The position numbers and the translations under genes were made by a program. Below are positions 47,215-58,489 of a DNA stretch of 64,000 nucleotides, piece after piece. The stretch's first letter is position 1; every line of letters begins with the position of its first letter. Origin of the DNA: Dipteris shenzhenensis (Eukaryota; Polypodiophyta; Polypodiopsida; Gleicheniales); assembly GCA_047967505.1 (NCBI GenBank), contig CM106538.1; one strand, written 5' to 3'. The notes under the pieces were generated by a model, which did no database searches, was not told the DNA's origin, and saw only the letters and a program-made list of their open reading frames with translations.

Positions 47215-49149
47215 AACGGTCCTCAAGTTTGTGAAAGCAATCTAGAAGGTTTGAAATAAGATAGATTTTTGTTAGGGAGCTTTAGGATCTCATTTTGAGT
47301 TCCTGAGATCTCTTGTTTGGATTTTGGTTTTGGTCTTTTCTTTTCTTTGTTGGAGTTCTAGGTTCTCTTTATTGAGTACCTTCGATCTCTTGTCATAAAA
47401 ATATTTTAGATATTTATGTGTTTGAAATTTGTTTGTGGAAGTTCTAGGTTCTCTGTATTGAGTTCCTTTGATCTCTTGTGATAAAAAAAATTTTAGATAT
47501 GGGAGTTCTAGAATCTCCTTGTTGAGTTCCTTAGATCTTTTGTGATAAAATTTTTTTGTGAGAGTTTGAGGCTCTCCTTGTTGAGTTCCTTAGATCTCTT
47601 GTGAGAAATATGTTTGTTTTTGTGTCAATGAAATTTGTTTGTGGGAATTTTAAGATCTCCTTGTTGAGTTTCTTAGATCTCATGTGAATAGACTTTTGTA
47701 CGTGGGAATCCTAGGATCTCTTTAGAGTTCCTTATATCTCTTGTGAGAAATATGTTTGTTTTTGTGTGTATGAAATTTGTTTGTGGAGTTTTAAGATCTC
47801 CTTGTTGAGTTTCTTAACTCTCATGTGAATAGATTTTTGTACATGGGAATTCTAGGACCTCTTTGGTGAGTTCCTTAGATCTCTTGTGATAAGTGGGCTT
47901 GTTTTTGTGTCTATGAAATTTGTTTGTGGGAGTTTTAAGATCTCCTTGGGATCTCTTTTGTGAGTTCCTTAGATCTCTTGTGATAAATGGGCTTGTTTTT
48001 GTGTCTATGAAATTTGTTTGTGGGAGTTCTAAGATCTCCTTGTTGAATTTCTTAGATCTCATGTGAATAGGATTTTATATGTGGGAGTTCTAGGATGTCT
48101 TTGGTGAGTTCCTTTGATCTCTTATGATAAATGGGCTTGTTTTTGTGTCTATGAAATTTGTTTGTGGGAGTTCTAAGATCTCCTTGTTGAGTTTCTTAGA
48201 TCTCATGTGAATAGATTTTTGTACATGGGAGGGAGGTCTAGGATCTCTTTGGTAAGTTACTTAGATTTGTTGTGATAAATGAGCTTGTTTTTGTGTCTAT
48301 GAAATTTTTTTGTGGGAGTTCTAAGATCTCCTTGCTGAGTTTCTTAGATCTCATGTGAATAGATTTTTGTACGTGGGAGTTCTAGGATGACTATTGCACC
48401 TACTTGGTCGAAGGAATATGGTGGAGAGACATTGGAGTTATAGCATGTTGCAACTCGTGTGCTCTCTATTGCTGCATCATCGGGTGCATGTGAGCGAAAT
48501 TGGAGAGAATACGATTTGATTCATCCTAAGAGACGTAATTGCTTAAAGCCGTCAAGAGCTGCAGATTTGGTATTTTGCTTTGGAAATCTAGGATTGTTGA
48601 AAGGATTTGATGTTGCGGCTAGGGCAGCAAGCGAAGCCGTTGTAATGAGAATTGCTAGACAACGATTGACCACAGAATTAGTTGCTGAGGGTGCATTCAG
48701 TAAAGAGGAAGATGAGCTTGAGCTACTTAGTGACAATAGCAAAGTCGAAGAGATATACGATATTGTACCTATGTTGAATGCAATATAGAGTGATAGAAGA
48801 ATATGATAGGTGATAGAAGCGGTGGATGAAGCTCTAATTATATCAGATATAATGTTGGATGTGAGGGGATGGATGGGAGAACATGTCAAGCGATGGGAGA
48901 GCACATATGCTCGTATCCATCTTGTCTCCTTTTGTATTGAAATCTAGAACCTTATGGTCTACAAGCTATATTGTGTTGTAATTATTGAGATTGTGGATGA
49001 TTTTGGTATACATAATAGTTAGAGACAATCTTGTGATTTGCAAATACTTTCAAGGGAACATCGAAGGGAACATTAGAAAGTTGGAAAGAATAATCGAATA
49101 TGCACAATCGAAGTTTATATTTTCAAGTCTCAAGGGTTGATCTAGCTAT
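47215..49149 (+). repeat. Partial third copy of block D (minisatellite plus hAT 3' end)
   Basis: Starting at GGTCCTCAAG, it has the 144-bp array (to about 48388), then jumps directly to the hAT C-terminal coding (48390-48788). Most of the transposase is deleted. It ends at TTGATCTAGCTAT, broken by a CACTA terminus at 49150. Confidence 0.85.
48390..48788 (+). pseudogene. hAT dimerisation-domain remnant
   Basis: It reads LSIAASSGACERNWREYDLI followed by HPKRRNCLKPSRAADLVFCF and an acidic end (EEDELELLSDNSKVEEIYDI). It is open after one stop near 48440. It equals 24310-24712 and 63610-64000. Fused to minisatellite DNA, it has no start context. Confidence 0.82.
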
Positions 49150-49216
49150 CACAACAAGACAAAGCACCCATAGACGCGCGCACAAACGCGTTTCATGAAC
49201 TAAATAAAAAACTTAC
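49150..49216 (+). mobile_element. CACTA family I terminus remnant
   Basis: CACAACAAGACAAAGCACCC plus about 47 further bases match 32728-32794. It is interrupted after AAACTTACG by the next terminus at 49217, so it is the outer layer of a nested insertion. Confidence 0.75.
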
Positions 49217-49344
49217 GCACTACAAGGCATAGGCCATTTTCCGATGGAAATACCGATGCTTTTTACATTAAAATTTTTTTTCTTTGACGGGGCGCAAAGG
49301 TCGCTATAAAAGTCGCTAAAAGCATCGAAAAAGGAGCATAGCTA

Positions 49345-49480
49345 TAAACCGTCGCTATATAGCGACACTGTTAATCGTCACTATATAGCGACGATGATAA
49401 ATGTCGCTATATAGCGACACTGTTAATCGTCGCTATATAGCGACACTGGTAAACGTCGCTATATAGCGACGATTAACAGA
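49345..49480. repeat. Five subterminal palindromes
   Basis: GTCGCTATATAGCGAC (one copy with CACTATATAGCG) repeats about every 27 bases with ACTGTTAATC-like spacers. This is the cleanest copy of the family II/III motif. Confidence 0.88.
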
Positions 49481-49483
49481 AGT

Positions 49484-49556
49484 AAAAAAAAAGGGTTAGT
49501 GGGGCTAAACAGGGCTTCCTTTTGGCCCTGTTTAGCCCCACTAATCCTTTTTTTTT
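49484..49556. other. Strong hairpin (about 32-bp stem)
   Basis: The arm GGGTTAGTGGGGCTAAACAG plus GGC (49493-49515) pairs with 49525-49547, with one G-T type mismatch. It is extended by A-run and T-run flanks and has a 9-base loop. It lies between the palindromes and the 3' end of the leftward gene. Confidence 0.85.
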
Positions 49557-49744
49557 TTTGTAATTACAAAAGAAAGTTTTTTATAACAAAATTTCCCTTG
49601 CTTGCAGGGTGATACAAAATTGTTCTTGTGAAACGGTGAGGAAAAAATGCATATACATATACAATAGTGTTTGTAACAAAATTACCCTGTGAAAGGGCGA
49701 TACAAAATTGCTCAAACGAGCGGATATACAAAATGCTACTACTA

Positions 49745-51231
49745 CTACTCATCCGAATCCGAATCATCTTTGTCTTGTTGGCCTGTTCCTTGGTCCTCGA
49801 CACCTGCATCTTCTCCCTCGTCCTCGGCACCTGCATCCGATCCTTGCCCCTGTTGATCGCTCGCCTCCGATGATGGGACGCTTGAGCTTTGAACCTAAGA
49901 GTGAACCATATAAATCAAAAATTAGATTGGAGCTTAAATTAAAAAGTGAGATTACAAGTAGTTGCTCAATGAACCACGGCTTTGTTCCTATCCGAAATGC
50001 GCGCCGCGTCTCTGCATCCGTAGGAAGACGACCCATCGCAGCTTGCTGTGGATCCAATTTACGAGAGTTAGAGTTAGCTAAAGTGCATGTAATATGTAAG
50101 TAAAACAAATAGAACAATACATTAAATGGGAAGAAGTAGACTTACCACGGTTGCCTCGAACGCATACCGTCCGCCTGCACCAAATTGCGAAGTACCTACG
50201 ACGTCCAGCCATCTCTTCGTAGCCCTCCTCTGACCCTCGAACATTTCGGGATGGTCCCTATGTTGCTTCTTGAAGTACTTTCAATTAGCTTTGTCTGCCC
50301 AGCTGGGTTTAGCCAACCCCTTTGTAATGGAAGTACGCAAGGTTGATCTACGATGCTTTAGGACCAAACCCATGCGCTCGAGCATATAATTGTCATTAAA
50401 CTCCACATTTGGCGGATTAGGGTATCTTTGTTTTAACTCATCGATCACCGCCTGCTTCTTTTGGGCATCTTGATACCGCCAATCGGTATTTATGCCGCTC
50501 TTGAAGTGATGACTCATCAACCTCCTCATGGCGGCCATCACTGCTTTGCCTTTTTTGTCTTCTATTATCTCTCCGGCAGATGTGATTTGATAGGAGAGAT
50601 CCCCTGATGAGTAAGGGGGACTGACGGTAGCAGAGTCTGAAGGAGTGGAAGCTGCGCAACCGCTTCCGGATCGAGGAGTAGCAGTGGGAGTAGGAGAGGG
50701 AAAGGGACCTGGCTAATACTGTGTCTCCGGACCAAGTGGAGATCTAAAGGAGCGTGAGTGTGTTGACTCGTCTACATCTCCTAAGTCAGCACAACATCAG
50801 CCGCCTGTCCTACTCTTCCTTCCCTTACGGGAGGCATGCGCAGGTGATGATCCCGCGGTCGAAGGGGCGTGAGGGGATGGCTGGGCAGTACGTCCACCCG
50901 TCGGTGTAGGGGAAGGAATTGCGGAGGTCCTCTGAGAGAGCAGAGAGAAGAATCTCGCTGCCTCCTCATCGCTCATCTGCGCTACAAACTCGTCGGGAGT
51001 CCCGACAAAGCCATGCGTGGCTAGCAAAGGAGTTCCCCGAGGGGTAGACGCAGTGCTACGTGGAAGAGGGGTCAGACCAGGGGTAGTCACAGTGCTAGGA
51101 CCGAGAGGAGTCGGTAGTCCTCGGGGTAGTCGCCTGAGAGGAATCAAAGTCCTCTGGAGCATATAGATCGTGAGCTCTCCTCCTGCGAGGATGTCCGTAC
51201 TCATCGGATGAGCGACGTGATCCCATGTCTA
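49745..51231 (-). pseudogene. CACTA III second gene (TNP1-type)
   Basis: Starting at ATG 51231 (MGSRRSSDEYGHPRRRRAHD), an early shift moves to the frame with GTPDEFVAQMSDEEAARFFS and a Pro/Ser-rich part ending SRKGRKSRTGG. Further exons carry MRRLMSHHFKSGINTDWRYQ, LKQRYPNPPNVEFNDNYMLE and LVLKHRRSTLRTSI, then TKRWLDVVGTSQFGAGGRYA. The last ones read GRLPTDAETRRAF and an acidic tail ending DDSDSDE with the stop at 49745-49747. YPNPPN, FGAGG and the acidic tail are shared with the family I gene. The role as end-binding factor is inferred. Confidence 0.65.
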
Positions 51232-51289
51232 ACATAGACACAAACACGAAAACAGAAAACAAAAAACAAACATAAGCATTCTCATAGGC

Positions 51290-53614
51290 ATAGGCATAGG
51301 CAAGAATAAAGAAGAAGGAAAGGAAAGAAGAGGGAAAGGAAAGAGGGAAAGAAGAGGGAAAGGAAAGAGGGAAAGAAGATGGAAAGGAAAGAAAAGAATG
51401 AGAATGAGGAAATAGAGAATGAGAGAAGGAGGAAATAGAGAAGGGGAAAGAGATGAGGGAAAATAGAGAAGGAGAGAAGGGGGAAATGAGAGAAGGGGGA
51501 AATAGAGTGGGAAATAGAGAATGAGCTTATGCGGAAATAGAGAATGAGCTTATGCTTCTCTCATTCTCTATTTCCGCATAAGCTCACACATAAGCATGAG
51601 CTTATGCAGAAACTTAAGCATAAGCTCATGCTCATGCATGAGCATAAGCATGAGCTTATGCCTATGCTTATGCTTAAGCATAGGCATCAGAAATAGAGAA
51701 GGAGCTTATGCGGAAATAGAGAATGAGTTTCCGCATAAGCTTCTCTCATTCTCCATTTCCGCATAAGCTCATGCATAAGCATGAGCTTATGCGGAAACTT
51801 GAGCATAAGCTCATGCTCATGCATGAGCATAAGCATGAGCTTATGCTTATGCTTATGTGGAAAGCATAGGCATCGGAAATAGAGAAGGAGCTTATGCGGA
51901 AATAGAGAATGAGCTTATGCTTCTCTCATTCTCTATTTCCGCATAAGCTCACACATAAGCATGAGCTTATGCGGAAACATGAGCATAAGCTCATGCTCAC
52001 TCATGAGCATAAGCATAAGCTCATGCGGAAAAAGAGAAGGAGCTTATGCAGAAATAGAGAATGAGTTTCCGCATAAGCTTCTCTCATTCTCTATTTCTGC
52101 ATAAGCTCATGCTCATGTATGAGCATTAGCATGAGCTTATGCGGATGCTTATGTGGAAAAAGAGAAGGAGCTTATGCGGAAATAGAGAAGGAGCTTATGC
52201 ATAAGAAGGAGCTTATGCGGAAAAAGAGAAGGAGCTTATGCGGAAATAGAGAAGGAGAGAAGCATAAGCTTCTCTCATTCTCTATTTCCGCATAAGCTCA
52301 CGCATAAGCATCAGCATAAGCATAAGCTCATGCTTATGCTCATGCATGAGCATGAGCTTATGCTTAAGTTTCCGCATAAGCTCATGCTTATGCGTGAGCT
52401 TATGCGGAAATAGAGAATGAGAGAAGCTTATGCTTCTCTCCTTCTCTATTTCTGCATAAGCTCACGCATAAGCATGAGCTTATGCGGAAACATGAGCGTA
52501 AGCTCATGCTCACTCATGAGCATAAGCATAAGCTCATGCGGAAAAAGAGAAGGAGCTTATGCGGAAAAGTAAGAATGAGTTTCCGCATAAGCTTCTCTCC
52601 TTCTCTTTTTCCGCATAAGCTCCTCTCTCTCTTTTTCCGCATAAGCTCCTTCTCTTTTTCCGCATGAGCATAAGCATAGCTTATGCTTATGCTCATGCGG
52701 AAAAAGAGAAGGAGCTTATGCGGAAAAAGAGAGAGAGGAGCTTATGCGGAAAAAGAGAAGGAGAGAAGCTTATGCGGAAACTCATTCTTACTTTTCCGCA
52801 TAAGCTCCTTCTCTTTTTCCGCATGAGCTTATGCTTATGCTCATGAGTGAGCATGAGCTTATGCTCATATGCTTCTCTCCTTCTCTATTTCCGCATAAGC
52901 TCACGCATAAGCATGAGCTTATGCGGAAACTTAAGCATAAGCTCATGCTCATGCATGAGCATAAGCATGAGCTTATGCTTATGCTGATGCTTAAGCATCA
53001 GCATAAGCATAAGCTCATGCTTATGCTCATGCGGAAAGAGAGAAGGAGCTTATGCATAAAAAGAGAAAGAGGAGCTTATGCGAAAAAAGAGGAGGAGCTT
53101 ATGCGGAAATAGAGAATGAGAGAAGCATAAGCTTCTCTCATTCTCTATTTCTGCATAAGGTCATGCATAAGCATAAGCTTATGCGGAAACTTAAGCATAA
53201 GCTCATGCTCATGCATGAGCATAAGCATGAGCTCATGCTTATGCTTATGCATAAGCATAAGCATAAGCATAAGCTCATGCGGAAAGAGAGAAGGAGCTTA
53301 TGCATAAAAAGAGAAAGAGGAGCTTATGCGGAAAAAGAGAAGGAGCTTATGTGGAAATAGAGAATGAGAGAAGCATAAGCTTCTCTCATTCTCTATTTCC
53401 GCATAAGCTCATGCATAAGCATAAGCTTATGCGAAAACTTAAGCATAAGCTCATGCTCATGCATGAGCATAAGCATGAGCTTATGCTTATGCTTATGCTT
53501 AAGCATAAGCATAAGAATAAGCTCATGCTTATGCTCATGCGGAAAGAGAGAAGGAGCTTATGCATAAAAAGAGAAAGAGGAGCTTATGCGGAAAAAGAGG
53601 AGGAGCTTATGCAC
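51290..53614. repeat. Palindrome-rich GCATAAGC array
   Basis: It is built almost wholly from GAGCTTATGC / GCATAAGCTC, GAGAATGAGAG and GGAAATAGAG words in both orientations, giving many perfect hairpins. The last part shows a period of 248-260 bases (GGAAAGAGAGAAGGAG at 53033, 53281, 53541). It occupies the leader position of the leftward gene. Frames in it are artefacts. Confidence 0.88.
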
Positions 53615-53831
53615 TCTATCACGTGAGTTCAATAGAAGGATATTTTTTATTTCTAAAATTTACAAAAATAAATTACGTAAGGGACTATTTTAAATAGTTT
53701 TGGAAAAAATTTACAGATTTGTATAGAAAAGGGGTGCATTTTATTTATGAAAAATTTACAGATAAGGGATTTTAGAAATATGCCTTGCACGCACGTGGTA
53801 TAGAGGGTTTATACATAGTGACCCCCCCGAG
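53615..53831. mobile_element. MITE copy, left end missing
   Basis: It matches 7683-7908 through to the terminal GTGACCCCCCCGAG. The left inverted repeat and target duplication are absent; the break joins the GCATAAGC array of CACTA III. Confidence 0.82.
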
Positions 53832-53874
53832 CTCCAAGTTCCACAATCATCTCTTCACCATGATGGTAGGTCGA

Positions 53875-54284
53875 TCAAAAAGTTGAAATTTGCTATCATA
53901 GAAATGGGGCAATACAAAGACTCGCTAGATTTCCAAAGGCATTTAGTAATGGAGCAAGAGGATGGGCATAGCTATGGGTGGAGAATTGCCTATAATTGCA
54001 TGTTGATGTTCAATTAAATTTTCTCACTAAAGCCACAGGTGTCATCAAAAGAACCTTTGGAGCTCAAATATTCAGAGGACAATCTACAATTGTTTAGGGT
54101 TGAAATCATTCAAGACCTAATTGCTACCATTGGAAAAAAAAATGCAATTGAAGTAGCATCAGAGCTTGCGAAGAAAGATGAGTCTGCATCTTCTCCAAAA
54201 GCACTACATCTTGCACAAGAAGTAGAGACTCAGTGTACACTAAGAGCATTGCAGCCTCCAATCGAAGCATCACAAGAGTTGTGA
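53875..54284 (+). pseudogene. Unrecognised coding-like fragment
   Basis: One plus-strand frame reads KLKFAIIEMGQYKDSLDFQR, then HLVMEQEDGHSYGWRIAYN, a TAA at 54015-54017, and SSKEPLELKYSEDNLQLFRV through to SQEL at 54284. It looks protein-coding in composition, but I do not recognise a family. It could be a captured host fragment or the remnant of another element. Confidence 0.3.
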
Positions 54285-55080
54285 TGCATGTATGATGTCG
54301 TTTTCGTATATGTAAATTTGCATGTAAATTTTATGAAATTTGAATTTGCATGTCAAATTATCTAACTTTTAAATGTAATTAAAGAAATTAATGAAAGCAT
54401 AGTTCATATTAAATGAAAATTTGCAATGCATCTTATCTAATTTTTAAATGTAATTACTGAAATCAATGAAAGCATTGTTCATATATATTAAATGTAAATT
54501 TACATGTCATCTTATCATTCTTGTGTGATGCTCCATATTTTGTACATAAATTCTTTTTAGTTTTATTAGCGGTAGCTATTTGTGAAATTTATTTTCATGT
54601 CAATTTTGAGATTTGAAAATACTAATAAGTGATTTGAGATTTAACAAATCCAATAAATAAATAAATAAATAAATATGTATGCATGGGAGTTGTATCAAGA
54701 GTTTGCAGGTTTAAAGGAGGGTCCAGCTTTGTGGATTCTAAAGGACAACTTGGAAAGGAGTGATTGATTTAAAAAGAACTAAGGTTATTGCTAGAATGGT
54801 CTAGGAACGGAGCAAATTGGAGGGCAAGAAAAGTAGGATAAAGTGGAAAAGCCAACTAAAAGTGGGGAAAAGTAGGTCGCACCTTTCTTGGATAAAAACA
54901 ATAGTTACTATTTCAACCATAACTTTTGATTCTGAACTCAGATTGAGGAGATAGTTTTTTTTTTGGGAAAACTGAGATTGCGATCTACAACTTTACAGCA
55001 GAGGTCAAGAACAAATTCGACAATCTATTAAGTCAAAAACTCAGAATACGTAGAGGTAGCAAGGCAACATATTTTAGAAG
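54285..55080. other. AT-rich DNA upstream of the gypsy LTR
   Basis: An imperfect duplication (about 54356-54420 and 54432-54500, around TTTTAAATGTAATTA) and an AAAT run at 54653-54676 are present. It may include the left part of the LTR, whose start I could not locate. Confidence 0.45.
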
Positions 55081-55371
55081 CTCCAAGATTGAGAGTGAGA
55101 GTGTGAGTGCAAGTGAGATTCTTCTTCCATTTATGATTGTATCATCTTGAGTGAGAGTGAGATTCATTGAAGCAACTTAACTTGTGAGTGAGAGTGAGAG
55201 TGAGAATAGCTCGAGGGTGGTCAAGTGGTTCGAGTTCCATACATGGAGTATGGTGACTCCAGGATTGATTGTAAATTATTTAGATTCAACAAAAAGTCTC
55301 CTTCTATTGTATTTCAATTTTCTCCTTCTCTCTATAGAATCAATCTTGATTTCAAGGTTTGGAGTGTCTCA
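55081..55371 (+). repeat. End of 5' LTR, gypsy copy 2
   Basis: Sequence shared with 25645-25906, including GAGTGAGAGTGAGAGTGAGA, ends in TCTCA at 55371, two bases before the primer site. The LTR start is not determined. Confidence 0.72.
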
Positions 55372-55373
55372 AG

Positions 55374-55388
55374 TGGTATCAAAGCAGG
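55374..55388 (+). promoter_or_regulatory. Primer binding site (tRNA-Met type)
   Basis: TGGTATCAAAGCAGG follows the LTR end after AG. Plant elements primed by initiator tRNA-Met use TGGTATCAGAGC-like sites, so this fits with one or two mismatches. Absent from copy 1. Confidence 0.8.
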
Positions 55389-55396
55389 TTGAACTC

Positions 55397-56610
55397 TTGA
55401 TTGTGAGTGACAGAGATGGGGCTAACCATGATGAGGTTCAACAGAGGATATCCAAACAAGATCTTTTGATTTAGACACTTACTAAAGAGCTAAAATGGAT
55501 AAAAGGCAAGGATGTGGTTGATACTTTTGAAAGAATGAGACAAATGGAGATCTCAACAATGGTATTTATGTAGAAATACCTCAAGATGATGATGCTACAG
55601 GACCAAGACCATAGAAGAGGACAAGAACAGAGGAAGATGATGTTGATGATGATTTTGCAAATCCAAGACCTTGCAAGAGAACAAGAATTGAAGAGGATGT
55701 TGCTGAATCAACTCTTAGGCAAGGCTTCAAGAAGGCAAAACTTTCAGAATTTGATGGCGAAAAGAAGAATGGAGAAGATCTTGAAGCTTGCCTCAAAGAA
55801 CTTGAAGATTTCTTTGCCCTACGAGAATTTGATGAGGTTGGAAAGGCAAAGATTGCATCTCTTCAACTCTGCAGAGTCGCAAAGTTATGGTGGAAGTCTC
55901 ATCTATAGGTTAGAGAAAAACCAAGTGAACCTATCACTTGGGCAAAATTTCAAGCCGCAACTGAAAAGAGGTATTGTTCCCCTCACTATTACATGGAAAA
56001 AAAAATGGAATTTTATAACTTTAAGCAGTTCAAGAGGGAAAGCACGATCTCTCTGTAGATGAGTACAAGGAAAAGTTATTCCAACTGCATAAATATGCAC
56101 TTGAAGTGGTAAGTGACTCTCTTACACATAAGTTTATAGGTCTTAAGGAGGATCTTTTATACATGATGAAAGGTATTGGATCTAAGGACTTCTTGGATGT
56201 TGTGGGCCTATGGCCAAGGAAGAAATTTTCACAAAATTAGAAGCATACAATGAATGGAAAGCGACAAAGACAAAGATAATTCCAACAGGTCATCCTTTTC
56301 CAAGAGTTCAGAGTTGAAATATTTCCCAACAAAGATCAGAGTTTTCTAGTGCAAATAAATTTCAAGGATGGAGGGAACAACAGGATGGTAGAAATCTTAG
56401 AAATCAAAGAAGATTTGTTCCTTATAGTCAGGAGGGCATCCAGAGCAAAGATCAAGCTGATAAAGTTGTTGGGAACTAGAAAGGTCGACAACCATCTCCT
56501 AGAACCAGAAAGTTGATAAAGGTGTGGAGAACAAAGACATCGAACATTTGAATGTCCAAACAAAGACAAATTCAAATTTGTCAAAGGATCCAACATGGGC
56601 GGCTAGGATG
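55397..56610 (+). pseudogene. gypsy gag, copy 2
   Basis: Same capsid and KCGEQRHRTFECPNK zinc-knuckle remains as copy 1. It shares the TAGs where Gln is expected (near 55610 and 55906) and has frameshifts after 56030. Confidence 0.74.
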
Positions 56611-57279
56611 GGTGAGATGAATCCAACCATCGACGAAGCTGAGGAAGAAGGTAAGTCATTTGAACCTACAATGGAATGCATGGTTTCTTCTGCATATCAT
56701 ACACATGCCATTATCATTAGAGTAAAAGGGAGGATTGGTGCTCACGACATAAATTTCCTAATTGATTTAGGTAGCTCAAATTGTTTTCTCTCTCCTAAAC
56801 TCATACAAACACAACACTTAGTTGGGAATAAGATAAGAAAACTTGCCCAATTAGCTAATGGGAAAATACACTATACCCAAGGTCTTATTTAAAATTTACA
56901 ATTAACCTTAGCACATAGAAAGTGTAAGGGGGATTTTTATGCCATAGACATGGGGAAGTGTTATGCCATAATTGGAATGGACTGGCTATCTGAAAACAAA
57001 CTCTTAATTGACTGTGGAAAGAGAACCATCAGCTTTTCTGGAGTAGATGGTAGAAATCAAGTTATTCAAGGAGAGGAAAGGGATTATCAAGCTTTTCTTA
57101 TTTCAGCCATGAAATTATTAATAGGAATGAGACAAAGTTGTGATACATTCTTGGTATTTGTTGAAAGATTGAGGAGGAAACCCATAAGATTGAGGGAGAG
57201 AGTCAAAAGGAAAAATAGCTTGAATATGTTCGAAAACTCCTTGATGAGTTTTCTGATGTCTTTCCTGATGATCTACTAG
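56611..57279 (+). pseudogene. gypsy protease region, copy 2
   Basis: It reads RVKGRIGAHDINFLIDLGSS, then NCFLSPKLI and CYAIIGMDWLSEN. It has D-L-G instead of D-S/T-G, as in copy 1. A TAA at 56890-56892 replaces GAA of copy 1. Confidence 0.76.
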
Positions 57280-58489
57280 GGATGGCACCACCTCGACATC
57301 TTGACCATGGTATAGAACTAGAACCAAGAACTCGACCTTATTGAGGGCCCCTTATAGATTCAATGTGGATGAATTGAAAAAATTGAAATTTCAATTAGAG
57401 GATTTACAAAAAAAGGGTTTATTCATCCTAGTGTTTCTCCTTGGGGTGATCCAGTTTTATTTCAAAAGAAAAAGGATGGAACATATAGGTTATGCATTGA
57501 CTACAGAGGATTAAATAGGTAGACCATCAAGAATAAATATCCTCTACCTCACATAGATGAGTTGTTGTCCCAATTGAGTGGAAGCAAAATCTTCTTCAAG
57601 ATTGATTTAATATTGGGATATCATCAAATATGTATTAAGAAAGAGGAAATCCCAAAGACTACTTTTAGAACTTGATATGGTCATTATGAATTCATAGTTC
57701 TTACTTTTGTATTCACCAATGCACGTGCAACTTTTATGTGTTTGATGAATGATGCAGTGTTTTGTGAATTTCTAGATGATTTTCTTTTGGTTTTCCACGA
57801 TGATATTTTGGTATATTCAAAGAACGGGAAAGAACATGAGATGAATCTTGGGAAAACACTTGAAAAATTAAGGGAACATAAATTATATGGAAAAAGGAGT
57901 AAATGCTTCTTTGCTAAAGATAAAATTGTTTATTTGGGACGAGTTTTTTTGAAAGAAGGCATCCATATAGATCCTAACAAAGCAAAAGTGATTCAAGAAT
58001 CATAGCCAAGGCTTAAAATAGTGAGAGATGTGAGGAGTTTTATTAGTTTGGCACAGTATGAAAGAAAACATATAAAGGATTTTTCTAAAATAACATCCCA
58101 TTTAACAGACATGATAAATCAAGAAAACAAATTTGTATGGAATGAGAAATTTCAAGAAGCTTTTGATACATTAAAAGCAAAGTGGCAGAAAATTGCATCT
58201 TGAAGATACCTAAGCTGGTAAACCTTTTATTGTGACTTGTGATGCGAGTATGACACAAATTGGATGTTTTCTTTCTCAAGATGGTAGAGTAGTGGAATAT
58301 GACTCTAGAAAACTTAGAAAACATGAAGGGAAATACCCCCCTCATGATCATGAATTGCTTGTTGTTGTTCATGCATTGAAACATTCGAGACATTTTCTAC
58401 TTGGTGTGAAGTTTGAAATTTGAATGGATCATTAAAGTTTGAAATATATTCTTATTCAACCTTTGTTGAATACTAGATAGGGGTCATGG
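57280..58489 (+). pseudogene. gypsy reverse transcriptase and RNase H, copy 2
   Basis: It retains the catalytic VFHDDILVYSKN (about 57795-57830) that copy 1 has lost. It shares the TAG after RGLNR and the TGA after FRT. Its own stops include TAG at about 58003 (TGG in copy 1) and TAA at about 58434 (CAA in copy 1). The RNase H part reads TCDASMTQIGCFLSQDGRVV and HELLVVVHALKHSRHFL. Confidence 0.82.

Larger units (their letters stand above)
49217..53614 (-). mobile_element. CACTA family III element (relative of II), truncated
   Basis: The terminus is CACTACAAGGCATAGGCC at 49217. Five palindromes lie at 49350-49480, a hairpin at 49484-49556, the second gene leftward from 51231 to 49745, and its long repetitive leader at 51290-53610. 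The tnp2 half is missing; the element ends against a truncated MITE at 53615. The second gene and leader words match family II. Confidence 0.75.

Noticed and set aside
52482-53626. Repeated His/Lys/Met-rich frames
   Set aside because: They come from the GCATAAGC palindrome array. Both strands yield similar frames, so there is no coding signal.
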